A stretch of DNA of 64,000 nucleotides, taken from NCBI GenBank assembly GCA_033557465.1, contig CM066031.1:174623043-174687042 (forward strand), read 5' to 3'. The first letter of the stretch is position 1. Every line of letters begins with the position of its first letter. The position numbers and the translations under genes are program-made. Origin of the DNA: Ichthyophis bannanicus. Its lineage: Eukaryota; Chordata; Amphibia; Gymnophiona; Ichthyophiidae. The notes beneath the pieces were generated by a model. That model made no database searches and was not told the origin of the DNA. It worked only from the letters and a program-made list of their open reading frames with translations. Below, piece after piece: positions 41,558 through 53,902 of this stretch.

Positions 41558-42478
41558 ATGCAGACAGCAGTCCAGCAGCGGGATGGGGGCTTTCCAGTCT
41601 TTTGCATTGAGTGTCACATGTATGATTTTCTCCCAGTTGGTGAGAGGTCTTAAATGTGCACTAGGTGCAAGGAGCTCTTTGCTCACAGGGAACAAGTCCG
41701 TTCTCTAGAGGCTAAAGTAGCAGACTTGGAAAACATAAGACAGACAGAGAGGTACATAGACGAGACCTAAAGGGATATAGTCCTGAAGTCCCACCTCCAG
41801 TCTGGCAGCACCCCTGTTGCCATGGAGGAGAGAGGTCACGTGACAGGAGAGCATCACCCTGGTGTGGCAGGAAGTGATCCTGTAACTAGGACCTGTCCTC
41901 CAGGAGATGTAAAACCCTCTCGCACCGAGGAAGTTTCTCCAGGGCCATGTGCCCATGAGGGAGGGGTTAGGACAGCCGTTATAGTTGGTGATTCGATCAT
42001 TAGGCATGTAGATAGCTGGGTGGCTGGTGGACGTGAGGATCGCCTGGTAACATGCCTGCCTGGTGCGAAGGTAGCGGACCTCACGTGCCACCTAGATAAG
42101 GTCTTAGATAGTGCTGGGGAGGAGTCTGCTGTCTTGGTACATGTCAGTACCAAAGACATAGGAAAATGTGGTAGGGAGGTTCTGGAGGCAAAATTTAGGC
42201 TTTTAGGTAGGAAGTTGAAATCCAGAACTTCCATGGTAGCGTTCTCCAAAATGCTTCCTGTTCCACGCGCAGGACCCAAAAGGCAGGCAGAGCTCCGGAG
42301 TCTCAATGCGTGGATGAGACAATGGTGCAGAGATGAGGGTTTTGGATTTGTTAGGAACTGGGGAACATTCTGGGGAAAGGAGGGGCTCTTCCGAAGGGAT
42401 GGGCTTCACCTTAACCGGGATGGAACCAGGCTGCTGGCATTAACCTTAAAAAAGGAGATAGAGCAGCTTTTAAACTAG
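41558..42478 (+). pseudogene. CR1 ORF1 (zinc-finger, coiled coil, GDSL esterase), two nonsense codons
   Basis: 306 codons from ATG 41558 to TAG 42476-42478. The N-terminal cysteine pairs CIEC and CTRC are present. Two TAA codons (41651-41653 and 41768-41770) replace TAC (Tyr) codons of copy A; downstream ATG 41822 gives a 218-codon frame with the whole esterase domain. The esterase shows VGDSIIRH with the nucleophile Ser; the second block reads HVSTKD instead of HVGTND as in copy A, so two conserved residues are changed. The C-terminus has GLFRRDGLHLNRDGTRLLA, with the DGLH block (catalytic Asp/His) of GDSL hydrolases. It is followed by ORF2 after 35 nt. Confidence 0.92.
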
Positions 42479-42513
42479 ATATTAGGGGAAAGCCGACAGT
42501 CGCCCAAGGGCGG

Positions 42514-45456
42514 ATGGTTCGTAAGAATGTATCCTTGAAGGATACTACCAAAAGCAGAGAGGTTCCACAAAAGAGTAAAATAGCCCAAATGCCCTCAAAT
42601 ATGGAGCAGACAGAGCTTAAAGATCCCAATTTACCCATGTCTAACAATAGCCAAAATAACATGAATAAAATACATTCTCTAAAATGCTTGTATGCAAATG
42701 CTAGAAGTCTAAAGAATAAGATGGGAGAGTTAGAATATATAGCACTAAATGAAAGGTTAGATATGATTGGAATATCAGAGACATGGTGGAAGGAGGACAA
42801 CCAGTGGGACACTGTGATACCTGGGTACAAACTATATCGTAATGATAGAGCTGATAAAATTGGTGGAGGGGTTGCGCTCTATGTTAGAGAGGGCATTGAC
42901 TCAGAAAGGATTAAAGTTTTGCAGGAAAAAAAATCTGCTGTAGAATCTATACGGATTGAAATTCCATATAAAAGGGGGAAGGCAATGGCAGTGGGGGTGT
43001 ACTATCGAGCACCTGGCCAGAATGAACAAATGGATGATAAAATGCTCAAAGAAATCAAGGAAGCTAACAAAAGTTACAGCACAGTAATAATAATGGGTGA
43101 TTTCAATTACACCGGTATCGACTGGGTCAGTGTCACGTCAGGACACGCTAGGGAGATAAAGTTCCTAGATGAAATAAATGACTGCTTCTTGGAGCAGCTG
43201 GTTCATGAACCAACCAGTGGGGAAGCCATATTAGACCTAGTCTTTAGTGGAACACCAGATCTAGTGAAAGAGATAAGGGTGTTGGGGCCACTTGGCAATA
43301 GTGATCATAGCATGATCGCCTTTGATTTAATTAGTGGAGGAGTGATAGTAAGGAAATCCACAGTACTACCTTTTAACTTTCAAAAGGGAGACTATGATAA
43401 AATGAGGAAAACAGTTAAGAAAAAACTAAAAGGAGCAGTTGCAAAGGTTAAAGACGTACATCAAGCTTGGGTGTTGTTGAAAAATACTATCTTGGAAGCC
43501 CAGACCAGCTGTATTCCACGCTTTAAGAAAAGTGGAAGGAAGTCCAAAAAACTGCCAGCATGGTTTAAAGGTGAGGTCAGAGAGGCTGTTGTTGCCAAAA
43601 AAGCATCTTTCAGGAAATGGAAAAAAGAGCCAAACGACGAAACCTGGAAACAGAACAAGCACTGGCAAGTCAAATGCAAGGCATTGATAAGGCAGGCAAA
43701 GAGAGAATTTGAGAAGAAGCTTGCTGCGGAAGCAAAAACGCAAAATAAAGACCTTTTCAAGTACATTCGTAGCAAAAAACCTGTGAGAGAGTCAGTTGGT
43801 CCATTAGATGATAAAGGGGTTAAAGAAGCACTAAGAGGCGACAAGGCGATAGCGAAGAGACTGAATGAATTCTTTGCTTCGGTCTTTACTGAGGAAGATG
43901 TAGGGATGTTACCCATGACTGAAGTGGTATTTAAAGGTGCGGAAGAATTGAAGGAAATATTGATACATCGGGAAGATGTCTTACAGCTATTAGATAAACT
44001 GAAGAGCAGCAAATCACCTGGGCCGGATGGTATACATCCAAGGGTGTTGAAAGAACTGAAATATGAGATTGCCGACTTGCTATCAGTAATCTGTGAACTA
44101 TCATTAAAATCATCTCTAATACCTGAAGATTGGAGGATCGCCAGTGTAACACCAATTTTTAAAAAGGGTTCCAGGGGTGATCCGGGAAACTACAGACCGG
44201 TGAGAATGACGTAAGTACCAGGAAAAATGGTAGAAGCCATCATAAAGAATAAAATTACTCAGCATGTAGAAAGTCACAACCTAATGGGAGACAGCCAAAA
44301 TGGCTTTAGACAAGGAAGATCTTGTCTTACTAATCTGTTATGTTTTTTTGAAGGAGTGAATAAACAGGTGGACAAAGGTGAGTCGGTTGATATTGTGTAT
44401 CTGGACTTTCAGAAAGCCTTTGACAAGGTCCCTCATCAGAGACTTTTGGCAAAACTAAAGAGTCATGGGATAGGAGGCAGTGTACTATTGTGGATCACGA
44501 ACTGGTTAAAAGATAGAAAGCAGAGGGTAGGGCTAAATGGCCAATTTTCCCAATGGAGAAAGGTGAATAGTGGTGTACCCCAGGGATCTGTGCTGGGTCC
44601 GCTGCTTTTTGAGATATTCATAAATGACCTGGAAAGTGGAATAACGAGTGAGGTGATCAAATTTGCAGATGACACAAAACTTTTTAAAGTTGTAAAAACC
44701 CAAGAGGATCTTGATAAATTGGAAGACTGGGCATCAAAATGGCAGATGAAATTTAATGTGGACAAGTGCAAGGTTATGCATCTAGGGAAGAACAACCCAA
44801 ACTATGGTTACACGATGCAAGGTTCCACTTTAGGAACCACCACCCAGGAAAAAGATTTAGGCGTCATTGTGGATACCATGTTAAAACCCTCGGCCCAGTG
44901 TGCAGCGGCGGCCAAGAGAGCAAATAGAATGCTAGGTATGATAAGGAAATGAATGGAAAATAAAACAAAAGATATTATAATGCCTCTATATCGTTCCATG
45001 GTGAGACCGCACCTTGAATATTGTGTGCAATTCTGGTCGCCGTATCTTAAAAAGGATATAGTGATTTTAGAAAAGGTTCAGAGAAGAGCCACCAAAATGG
45101 TAAAGGGGATGGAAGGATACTCCTATGAAGAAAGGCTAAAAAGGTTAGGGCTCTTTAACCTGGAAAAGAGACGGCTGAGGGGAGATATGATAGAAGTCTA
45201 TAAATTAATGAACGGAGTGGAACGGGTAAACGTAGATCGATTGTTTACGTTATCAGAATATAGAAAGACTATGGGACATGCAATGAAGCTACAGGGTAAA
45301 CTATTTAAGACTAATAAAAGAAAATATTTTTTCACTCAACGTGTAATCAAACTCTGGAATTTGTTACCGGAGGATGTAGTAAAGGCTGTTAGTGTAGCTG
45401 GGTTTAAAAAAGGTTTGGACAAGTGCCTGGAGGAAAGGTCCATAAACCGTTATTAA
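42514..45456 (+). pseudogene. CR1 ORF2 (AP endonuclease + reverse transcriptase), two nonsense codons
   Basis: 981 codons in one unshifted frame. Endonuclease: NARS (Asn62), SETWW (Glu89), GDFNYTGIDW (Asp196, Asn198) and GNSDHS (Asp264, His265). RT: SKSPGPDGIHP, VTPIFKKGSRGDPGNYRP, YLDFQKAFD (Asp631), SGVPQGSVLGPLLFEIFIND, and FADD (Asp719-Asp720). The C-terminus has [14 protein letters not shown] and [22 protein letters not shown] at 44212-44214 replaces a TCA (Ser) and a TGA at 44950-44952 replaces a Gly codon. About four residues after FADD-TKLFKVVKT are missing compared with copy B. The endonuclease cuts target DNA and the RT copies the RNA 3' end; this copy cannot make a full protein. 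Confidence 0.95.
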
Positions 45457-45599
45457 GAAGTGACCGAAGATATCAATGCTTGACCCAGTACAAGCATTGT
45501 GGAACTTGTGTCTCTTGGGGAAACTGCTAGGTACATATGACCTAGATTGGCCACTGTTGGAAACAGAATACTGGGCTTGATGGACCTTGGTCTGACCCA

Positions 45600-45634
45600 G
45601 TATGGCATATCTTATGTTCTTATGTTCTTATGTT
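45600..45634 (+). repeat. CR1 3'-terminal octamer repeat
   Basis: CTTATGTTCTTATGTTCTTA, tandem TTATGTTC units ending the LINE. CR1 elements use such short repeats in place of a poly-A tail. Confidence 0.9.
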
Positions 45635-45640
45635 TATGAG

Positions 45641-47149
45641 ATACGTTTGCATATAATGGGACTATGACATATGCTAAATGCATCTCATGCATATTTATTG
45701 TGAATATTCTAGAAACCCTGTGGAGTCACCAGTATTGGTTCAGACAGCTTTGCTGCAATTAGTAAACTGCTGTAGAAAACATTGGTGCTAAAGAGCAAGA
45801 TGAGTTTGTCTTTCTTTTGGCAGCTATAGGACTTCTCTGTCTGATATATGAAAGGCATTCTTGTACTTGATTAACTTTGTAGAAGTCTTTATAGCTATGT
45901 GAATACTTTACTTCCTCAGTAACGCACTGCTACTCGACGTACTCATTGTGAACATTTAAAGCTAGTATTTTTTAAAAATTCTAAATTAGAAGTCAATGAC
46001 TGTTAATATTTAATTTCAGACTTCTTGTCTAGGCACTTCTCTCTTTTCATAACTATTCACAAGTAAGTCAATAATGTATTTCAAACAAAAGCAGAATTGT
46101 GAGATAGCCATATGTTCAGGGTAAAAATGTATGGCTTATTTTTTGTTCATTTGGCCCCTATCACAATTTTGGGGTTTTTTTTTCGTTTTTCACTTCATTT
46201 TAGTGAAAATGTTTTGATGCATATTAAAACTTTATTACATGCACTAATCAACTTAGCTTTTCAACTAAAATGCAGACTAATGCATGATAATCAACAAATT
46301 AAACAAGATTTTGTGCAAATTAAGTGGGATATTTATAAAACTGAAGTAAACAGCACAAGTTTTAGTGCATGTGAACCATTAGTGTTGCCCCATAGTAATG
46401 GCTATCATGTGCTATAACAGCTGTTCAGTAAAACTCCTGCACTTACTGTGTGATTAGTGCGGTTAGAGTTGAGCTAGGGCATGGACAGTGCTAGCAGTTT
46501 GCGCAGAGTACATTACCACATGCTAACTGTCATGGTTGCCAAAAGTGGGTGTCCCTGTGCAAAAGTATCAGCATCAGGTAATGTGACTGAAGTAAAGAAA
46601 AACAATGGTCTTGCCCAGTACTCCCCCCTCCTCCATCAGAGACCCCCCTCCCACACACAGATTCCAGCAACTTCATCATGGACCCCTCACACAAGACCCC
46701 TCAATCCCATCAAAGACCCCCCACAAGGCAGCTCCAACCCAATCAGAGAGTCTACCTCACAAAGCAGATCTTTACCCTCCTTCCACTCACTGACCCTACC
46801 CTCCCAGAATAGCCCTTATAGTCTAGTGTCAAGACAGGAGCGATCCTCCTCTGCTCCTGACCCATTGTTACCCAAATTCAAAATAACAGACATGGCCCTT
46901 AGCATTTATCTTGAGGTACTACCACAAAAAATTAATGTACCAGTGTGTCTAACACTGTTCCTGTGGCATGAGCGCATACAATGTAATTTCCTGCATAATC
47001 TCTAAAGTCTCATTTGCATGTGATCTTCATTGATCTTCATTAATTTGTTCATGTATGCATGCATACATATTTAGAAACTAGTTTTACATGCATACTAATG
47101 TTTGGTGCATAGGGATGTATGGCCCAATATTCTGAGAGACTTGTGTTTA
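45641..47149. other. Stretch without gene
   Basis: AT-rich. Frames of 101 aa (46112) and 174 aa (46481) have no recognisable motif; the second is Pro/Ser-rich, low complexity. No repeat that I can name. Confidence 0.5.
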
Positions 47150-47177
47150 GCAGTATTTATTTAGCAATGCTTATATA

Positions 47178-48259
47178 CCGTATTTTCCGGCGTATAAGAC
47201 GACTGGGCGTATAAGACGACCCCCTACTTTTCCTGTGAAAATATAGGGTTTGGCCTATACTTGCCGTATAAGACTACCCCTCTTATATTTATCGTACACA
47301 TGAGGACCTTCACATTTACCCTACATTTTGTTGCACAAACTCATAGCTCTAGCTAGCCATCTTTAAAATTACACTTTGGCATCTGCCAGTGCTGTTGAAT
47401 TCTTTAGCATCTACTGCTGGAAATCCTATGTTTTACAAAGTGCACTTCTTAAAGACATTGAACAATCCTTTTTCAGTTAAATTTATCTGAAACTAATTGT
47501 AATAAGTAGTAGAGACGTTCTTTGAAAGATATTGACTTACATTACCTTGTTAAAAAGATTCATATGCAATTAGCACTCAATCTTTGTTTTATGATTGCAT
47601 TGTCTCAGTTTGCTACCTACCAAATCTAAATTGTCAAAGGCAATTTACCGGTATTTGATTTCTAAGGCAAGTCCCATCAGGCTAGCAATCAATCTGCTCT
47701 TCCAGTGGCTGGAGTCAGGGTCCATGATTCCATGGCTATGGAAGAAGCCCTGATGCACAGCTCCTGTCGCAGGATCATCACGGCAATGACCAGCGGCAGA
47801 ATCAACTGTCCCGCGGTCCCTTCCCTTCTGCCCGGCAGAGCCCTCAGCTGTTAGCTCCATCAGCGGCGGGCTTTTCAAGCTGCGAAGAGTGATTTCCCTC
47901 TCGCGGCTCTGTTAAGCCTGCCAGGGCTGATGGGAATTCCCATCAGCCCCGGCAGGCTTAACAGAGCCGCAAGAGGGAAATACTACTCTCTCTGTGGCTC
48001 TGAAAGCTGCTGCTGATGGAGCTAATAGCTGAGGGCTCTGCCGTGCAGACGGGAAGGGGCCGCGGGACAGTTGATTCTGCCGCTGCCACGGCGGTAGCGG
48101 CAGCAGCAGCAAAACCAAGGGTTTGGGGTTTTTTTTTGTTGTTTCTTCTCCGTCCGCAGAGTTTAAAAAAAAAAAGTTATACCGGCGTATAAGACGACCC
48201 CCGAATTTTGAGCATATTTTCAGGGGTTAGAAAGTCGTCTTATATGCCGGAAAATACGG
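47178..48259. mobile_element. Mariner-like non-autonomous transposon with large internal palindrome
   Basis: Terminal repeats CCGTATTTTCCGGCGTAT... and the complement at 48235-48259. Both arms repeat CGTATAAGACGAC. Flanked by TA on each side, the Tc1/mariner signature; TA is short, so the class is likely but not proved. No transposase frame. The centre (47790-48085) is a GC-rich palindrome with the axis in GGGAATTCCC at 47932-47941. Confidence 0.8.
47790..48085. repeat. Long palindrome inside the mariner-like element
   Basis: Arms of about 145 bp. GCGGCAGAATCAACTGTCCC at 47793 pairs with GGGACAGTTGATTCTGCCGC at 48064. Near-perfect at the centre, less so in the middle of the arms. Confidence 0.9.
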
Positions 48260-48490
48260 TACTCTTTTTCACTGGGTCAAAGCAGCGTACATTCAGGTAC
48301 AGTATATAATTCCCTTGTCCCCAAAGGGACAATCTGTTTTTGTACCTGAAGCAACAGAGTATTAAGTGACTTACCCAAGGCCACAAATAGCAGTAAGGGA
48401 CTCCTCCAACCTGAGGCTGCTGTCCTCCTGCTCTCCAGCCTGAGGCAACTTGCCCCAACCATTAGGGCACTCCACCCGCTAAATGTGTAA

Positions 48491-49140
48491 GCCCCCCTAA
48501 CTGTGAATTTTCAGCAGCACTATATGGTGCTGGTGAAAGTCCCCTCTAATTGGTCCAGCACTATCCATATAATGTCGGGTTGGAAGGAGGGTGTTTCACC
48601 TATCAAGTGATATAGCAGTGATATTCAGCTGCTATCCGTATAGGTAAGCAGTTTAATTTAGAACTGAAAGAAACATTTCTAGGTTTGTGTGTAGCACTAC
48701 ATATAGTAGCTGAAATCACCACCGTAGAATAATTTTATAAGGAGCCACGCAAAGTTATGCACCATCAATACATGTAATCATTCATTTTCAATGACTTATG
48801 TATGTGATTGGACCTTTATGTGTGTAGTTTAGCTGATCGCTATTTTGTAAATACATGTATCATGCAAATAGTGTGTACTTTCAGTATGGACATGCACAAG
48901 GGTGGAGTACAAATGTACATTCTTAGGGCAGCATAATTTATGCCCAGATATTCAGTGCCAGGGCCATATCTGGCCAGCGGCACTGAATATCTGGTTTGCC
49001 CAGATAGCTAAACTGGATAAAGATAGGATAACTTTTTTTCTGGCTAATTTTAGCTAGTTTTGGTTAGCCAGTTAGTGCCTGAAAATTGCCCCTGACAGGA
49101 TAATCTGTGTCGCCATCTCCACACTGCCCCCAGAACACTC
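48491..49140. other. No gene; small hairpin at 48955-49005
   Basis: CCAGATATTCAGTGCC and its complement GGCACTGAATATCTGG form a short hairpin, probably a MITE remnant. Otherwise nothing. Confidence 0.45.
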
Positions 49141-49149
49141 CAACACTAA

Positions 49150-49565
49150 TGGCCCAAATTTTAGTTTGGCGGTGCTATGCGCCGCATCGGCGCATAGCTC
49201 ACCCACCTCCTGCCTAGCCTGAATTTTCCATACCAGGGTCATAAGAGGACCCGGCATTGTAAATCTGGGTGTCACCGCACAGACAAGAAGCCACAGGAGC
49301 TACCCATGTAGCATCAAAATCGATGCTACACGGTTAGCCCCAGTGCCTTAAAGATAGGTTTTCCCACCCCTATTTTTAAGGCACAGGGCACTAACCGTGT
49401 AGCATCGAAAATCAGTGCTACATGGGTAGCGCCATGACCCGCCTCTGATCTGCCTCGGAATGCCCCCTACTCTCCCCCATTCTATGCGGATAGCATCTGG
49501 GCGCGATAGGGACATATCTGGGATTTTTGAAGGGCACTAGCTTTGGGGCATTTAAACTGGGTAGA
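49150..49565. mobile_element. MITE with GGGCC-AAATTT type ends, copy 1
   Basis: Same family as 56676-57163. Shared: CTATGCGCCGCATCGGCGCA, GAAGCCACAGG, GATGCTACAC...GTGTAGCATCG inverted pairs, GATAGCATCTGGGCGCG and GGGACATATCTGGGATTTTT. Ends are less well preserved than in the other copy. Class unknown. Confidence 0.65.
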
Positions 49566-50780
49566 CGGGGATATTCAGCGGCACTTATTGCTTTAATGCA
49601 GCTAAATATCCCGTTGATTACAGTTTAGCCAGATAGAAGGTCTGCTAACCTGCTAAGCCATTTTGAATATGCCACCCTTAAGTTATAAAATACTATTACT
49701 TATGCTCATTCTTCAAAACTAAGTGGAGGCATTTACGCCAGCCCTAGGCTGGTGTAAGTATTCACATCTAGATTTAATGCATGTTTTCACCCACTTATGT
49801 CCTCATTTTATAAAGAAAAATAGGCATCTTCTTTTCTTTAAAAAATAGACTTCAGATAGATTCATTCTAAGTGCCTAAAACTAGGTGCCCGGATATATAA
49901 TTGCCCTTTGTAAATATACTGGTTTATGGTAAACACTCTCCATGAATATTTAGCATTGCTGCCTATCTGTAAAATAATACTGAACGTGCATTTTTTTAAA
50001 TGCTAGAGCCAGCTTTGAAAATAACTCTTATCACCACGGCTGAATATTAATCTGACACTTTCAGTCCACATAACTGTACCTTACTGATGATTACTCACAA
50101 AGGACAATCTTTATGTCCAGAGCTTCAGGGCCACTTAAACCAGCTGCAGAAGCTGATTTAGTGACATTGCTCAGAATTTGCTTCCTGTTGCTTAAATTAT
50201 CATTTTAGTTTATAAAGGATTATCCCTAACCTTTGTGAGTTGACTTCTAAAATGACCTCTTTAGGAACTAGCCCTAATCCAATAAATATTCCTAATGCTT
50301 GCCTTCTATCATCAAGATAAATTGATATCTTTACTCTGCTGTTACTTCACTGTATAGGTGGTAAGCTTGATTTGTCTTTCCAGCTGATGCATGGTGCTTA
50401 ATGAAAAGATCAGGATAATTGGTACAACTTTGAACAGAAGAAAGCTTGAATCTCCAATGTGCCCCACATCCATCATACCTTGCTGAAGTTACAGGTCTAT
50501 GACCTATTTGGAACCTGCTCTTATATAATCATACTAAACATGCCATTTCTAACCAGTATAGAGATCATATGCATGGTACAAAGGTATTTGTACATACAAT
50601 TGCAGTCCTATCTCCATAAGCAGAGAACTTCCCAATTGTATTGTATTTTGTATAAGCAATGGAAATTAATCTTGACATCCTTTATATAGAGACACTATTT
50701 GGAAACTCAAGTGATAAGGAGTCTTCTGGTAACTCTACCCTGTCAGACCTCTCAGATACCAGCAAGATTAAAGAGACAGT
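49566..50780. other. Stretch without gene
   Basis: AT-rich, only short frames. Nothing recognised. Confidence 0.45.
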
Positions 50781-50789
50781 AGTACGACT

Positions 50790-51621
50790 AGTACTACTAT
50801 TGATCATTTATATAACGCTACAAGGCGTACGCAGCTCTGTAAGGCAAATATAAAAGATGGTCCCTGCTCAACAGAGCTTACAATCTAATCAAGGCAGACA
50901 GTAAAATAGATGAAAACAAGGGTACAATAGGGAAGGGTAAGGAGACACAAGGAGAACAAAGGATTAAGATCCAAAAGCTGCCTGAAAGAGGTGAGCCTTT
51001 AGCATGGAGATGAAACCTGATGTAAAGATTCAGGTAGTTTGTTCCAGGTATAAGTAGCAGCAAGTGAAAGGATTGGAGTCTGGAGTCAGCAGTGGAAGAA
51101 AAGGGAAAAGAGAGAAGAAAGTCAGAGGAAGAGTGGAGTTCACGAGGAGGGATGTAGCGGGAGAGGAGAGAAGAAAGGTAGTGAGGGGCAGTAGAATGGA
51201 TGCATTTATAGGTCAAAAGGAGAAGTTTGCATTGGATATGGAAATGGAAGGGAAGCCAATGAAGTAATTTGAGAAGAGGGGTTATATGAGTATATTGGGG
51301 CTGGCAGAAGATTAACCATGCAGCAGCGTTCTGAACAGACTGAAAGGGAGAGAGATGACATAGACCAGCAAAGAGAAGGTTGCAATAGTCAAGGCAGGAG
51401 GTGACTAAAAAGTGGATAAGTGTTTTAATAGTGTGTTCAGAAAGGAAGGGGCAACTTTTGTTAATGTTATAGAGAAAGAAACAACAGGTTTTAGCTATCT
51501 GTTGGATATGTGTGGAAAAAGAGAGGGAGAAGTTGAAGATAACTCCAAGATTGCAGGCTGAGGAAACAGGAAGCAGGAGAGTGGTATCAACAGAGACGGA
51601 GAAAGGAGGGGTATAACTCAT
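50790..51621 (-). pseudogene. L2-clade LINE, RT C-terminus and 3' end
   Basis: A 247-codon minus frame with L2 C-terminal blocks: LGVIFNFSLSFSTHIQQIAK, CLDYCNLLFAGL, VQNAAAWLIF and HITPLLKLLHWLPFHFHI. The 3' UTR reads AGCAGGGACCATCTTTTATA and TGCGTACGCCTTGTAGCG, typical of vertebrate L2 3' ends. The usual Arg in the AAARLI position is Trp. 5'-truncated. The frame is open but starts in mid-protein. Confidence 0.88.
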
Positions 51622-52319
51622 ATTTCTTACACTTTCATAATTTGTTAGATTTTGAATTTATATTGAGGACAGAGGGAATGCTGAGAAACATAATTTGCTA
51701 TATTTCTTGTAGAGCAAATACCAAAGGTTCAGAGTGGTTACCTAAGTTCAGAAATAATAATTTAAAAGCTTATTACAGACAGCATCCTGCTGCAAAAGGA
51801 TTTGCATTCCTAGCTATTAAAAATGATTATCGAAATGTCACTTTTCAATCACTGTGTTAGTAAGTCACAGGCTTTAAAATACATAAACCGCTTTTAACTC
51901 TTAGACCATTTTAATAAGAAAGCATTTCTTTCACCTATTTAACCACCTGGTGGTGCTGTTGTTTAAAACAGAAAATGGCTGAAAGCAGCCAAAGTCCCTT
52001 GGAGAAAGGTGCATTTTATTTCCGTACTATGGCTTTTTATGGGAAATGAAGGATTGAAAGTCACTGTTAGTTGCAAATTTAAACTCTAGCTGTTCACTGA
52101 AAAAATGAGCAGTTGAAAAGTAATGAATGACAATAAGGTAATGAGAAGGTATAGCGTCACATGCTACAGTATATTAAAGAAGTAACAGATCTTTCTTTGA
52201 TTACTTCTGTTGTTTCAATTAAATAGCTTTTAATGATCTTAAAATCGGTGTTGATTGCCATTTGCAGAAGGAAAAAAAATTGCAAGCATGAAATACTGTG
52301 TTAGAGAGAGTCGGATATA
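51622..52319. other. Stretch without gene
   Basis: A 72-aa frame only; no motif or repeat recognised. Confidence 0.45.
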
Positions 52320-52670
52320 GAAACAGAATAAAATGCTGATATAAGCATAAGGCCGTCCATTCTGCCCAGTTTCATTCCTGGTGCATTGCCATAAACCCCA
52401 GTCAGTCAGTCTCTGGCCCTCTTCTCACTTCCTCACAACTAGGGAACTTCTGCATTTATCCCAGGCTTTCTTGAATTCTGTCATCACTTTTATTTCTACC
52501 ACTTTCCCTGGAAGGCTGTTTCGTACATTCACCACCCTTTCCATGAAGACGCATTTTCTGATATCACTACAGAATATAGCTCCTTGAAGCCTCATACTAA
52601 GTGTGAAGCATCTGATACCGTAAAGCCCCCTTTCTTCAATGCTCAACCATGTCCTTCCCACTGTCTATTA
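52320..52670 (-). pseudogene. CR1-like (second family) 3' fragment
   Basis: The minus frame 52425-52661 has AIFCSDIRKCVFMERVVNVRN and a VEIKVMTEFKKAWDKCR ending. It matches the family at 26318-27007. It is 5'-truncated. Confidence 0.7.
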
Positions 52671-53508
52671 CAAAATAGCCAGGAAACACAGTTGTCTCTC
52701 TTTGGCCTAGCTGCCAGCCCTCCATCAATGCTCTTAGTTTAGCTAAGATATGAGCTGACATATGGCTATCACCCGTTACCTGGATATACAGTACAGACCA
52801 TCCATAGCCTGCCATAGCCCAGTATACATAGAGACTGCTCCTGCCTCATATAGCTGCTACTAGTGTGCCATCAGAGAGAGGAGGGCTGGTGTAGCATTTT
52901 GTCTGCTTAAAATGTCGCTCATGAAATGCATGCTACTACCCTTGGCCAGCTGTGCGTGCAGCTGGGCATGACGCTATATAGGCTGAGCATCACTTATGAA
53001 AAGTTGTTCCTAAGCCTACTTAGTTTTGAGGAGCTAAGAGATGCAGTTTCTTATTAAACCCTATGTTCTCAATTGCCCGCTGGATCTGATAATCCAAGGC
53101 TGGTTATCCAAGGCAATCATTTCCCCTATTCAGCATGTCACTACCTTTGATGCTGCCTGGTTTTGCTAGGTAGTGCTGAATAACATTCTATCTTCTCTCA
53201 GGTGACTTGCTTACAGAAGCATCCGGGTCTTCACCTACTACCTCACTGGTAGAAAAGGCTGGAAGTATAGCTTGTAAAATGGATTTAATATTTTATTTAG
53301 CTTTCCTGCCACTGCTGTTTACTAGCCCTCAGTCTATTATCAGTTTCTTCCCTTGAACATAGTTTCTGCAAATATTGCAATATGCTCCTGTTCAAAATAC
53401 AGCCCATGAACTTTTCTCTACCAGTGACTTTTTGACAATACATAAATTCTTCATAAAGCTGGTTCTCAAGCACCTCTGATGTTTATGGAATTCCTCTCTG
53501 TTTTCTTT
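52671..53508. other. Stretch without gene
   Basis: No supported frame, RNA or nameable repeat. Confidence 0.45.
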
Positions 53509-53735
53509 TATTTATTTATTTATTTAACATTTCTTATATACCGCGCTCTTTGTTATCAGTGTGGTTTACATTGAAACAGTATAACACTTGGTCAAGTAAA
53601 TTTGGCCGTCTTTTACATAGAACAGGGATTTAACATGGAGGTAAACTTTGGGGAAACTATATACATTCTAGTACATTAGATATCAGAGGTAAATGCAATC
53701 ATGTGGCCGTGGTTTGAGATTGTGAGGGTGGGAGA
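53509..53735 (-). repeat. L2-type LINE/SINE 3' module
   Basis: TTTATTTATTTATTTATTTA, then CTTATATACCGCGCTCTTTG, GTGTGGTTTACATTG and TTTTACATAGAACAGGGA. Same module as 4081-4215 and 56085-56300. Confidence 0.65.
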
Positions 53736-53902
53736 GGGTGAAGGGGGGAGATTCCTTGGAGGCTTCCACTGTTGCTGAAACTGGGATTGAGAGTGCACCA
53801 AGGGGCATCCCTCACAGTTTCCACTACCTGCTCTACCTGTCGGATGTTCTTGGCCCTGCCAGTATCAATTCCTACTTCCTCATCAGCACTTAAGAGACTG
53901 AG

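Larger units (their letters stand above)
40715..45640 (+). mobile_element. CR1-clade LINE, copy C, nearly complete
   Basis: 4.9 kb on the plus strand with 5' UTR repeats, ORF1 (41558-42478), ORF2 (42514-45456) and a 3' UTR ending in TTATGTTCTTATGTTCTTATG. That terminal 8-bp repeat is typical of CR1 3' ends. Damage is limited to a few nonsense codons and one small in-frame deletion, so it is fairly young but inactive. Homology with copy A begins at GGACTAGAAAGG (40721). Confidence 0.95.
47150..48490 (-). repeat. L2/SINE-like 3' module with MIR-like core, split by a DNA transposon
   Basis: Left part TTATTTAGCAATGCTTATA; right part (48260 on) CACTGGGTCAAAGCAGCGTAC, then TAAGTGACTTACCCAAGGCC. 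The last resembles the GTGACTTGCCCAAGGTCAC core of L2/MIR repeats. The mariner-like element at 47178-48259 divides it. Confidence 0.65.

Noticed and set aside
46481..47005. 174-aa Pro/Ser-rich frame
   Set aside because: No motif, no partner copy, low complexity; not supported as a gene.
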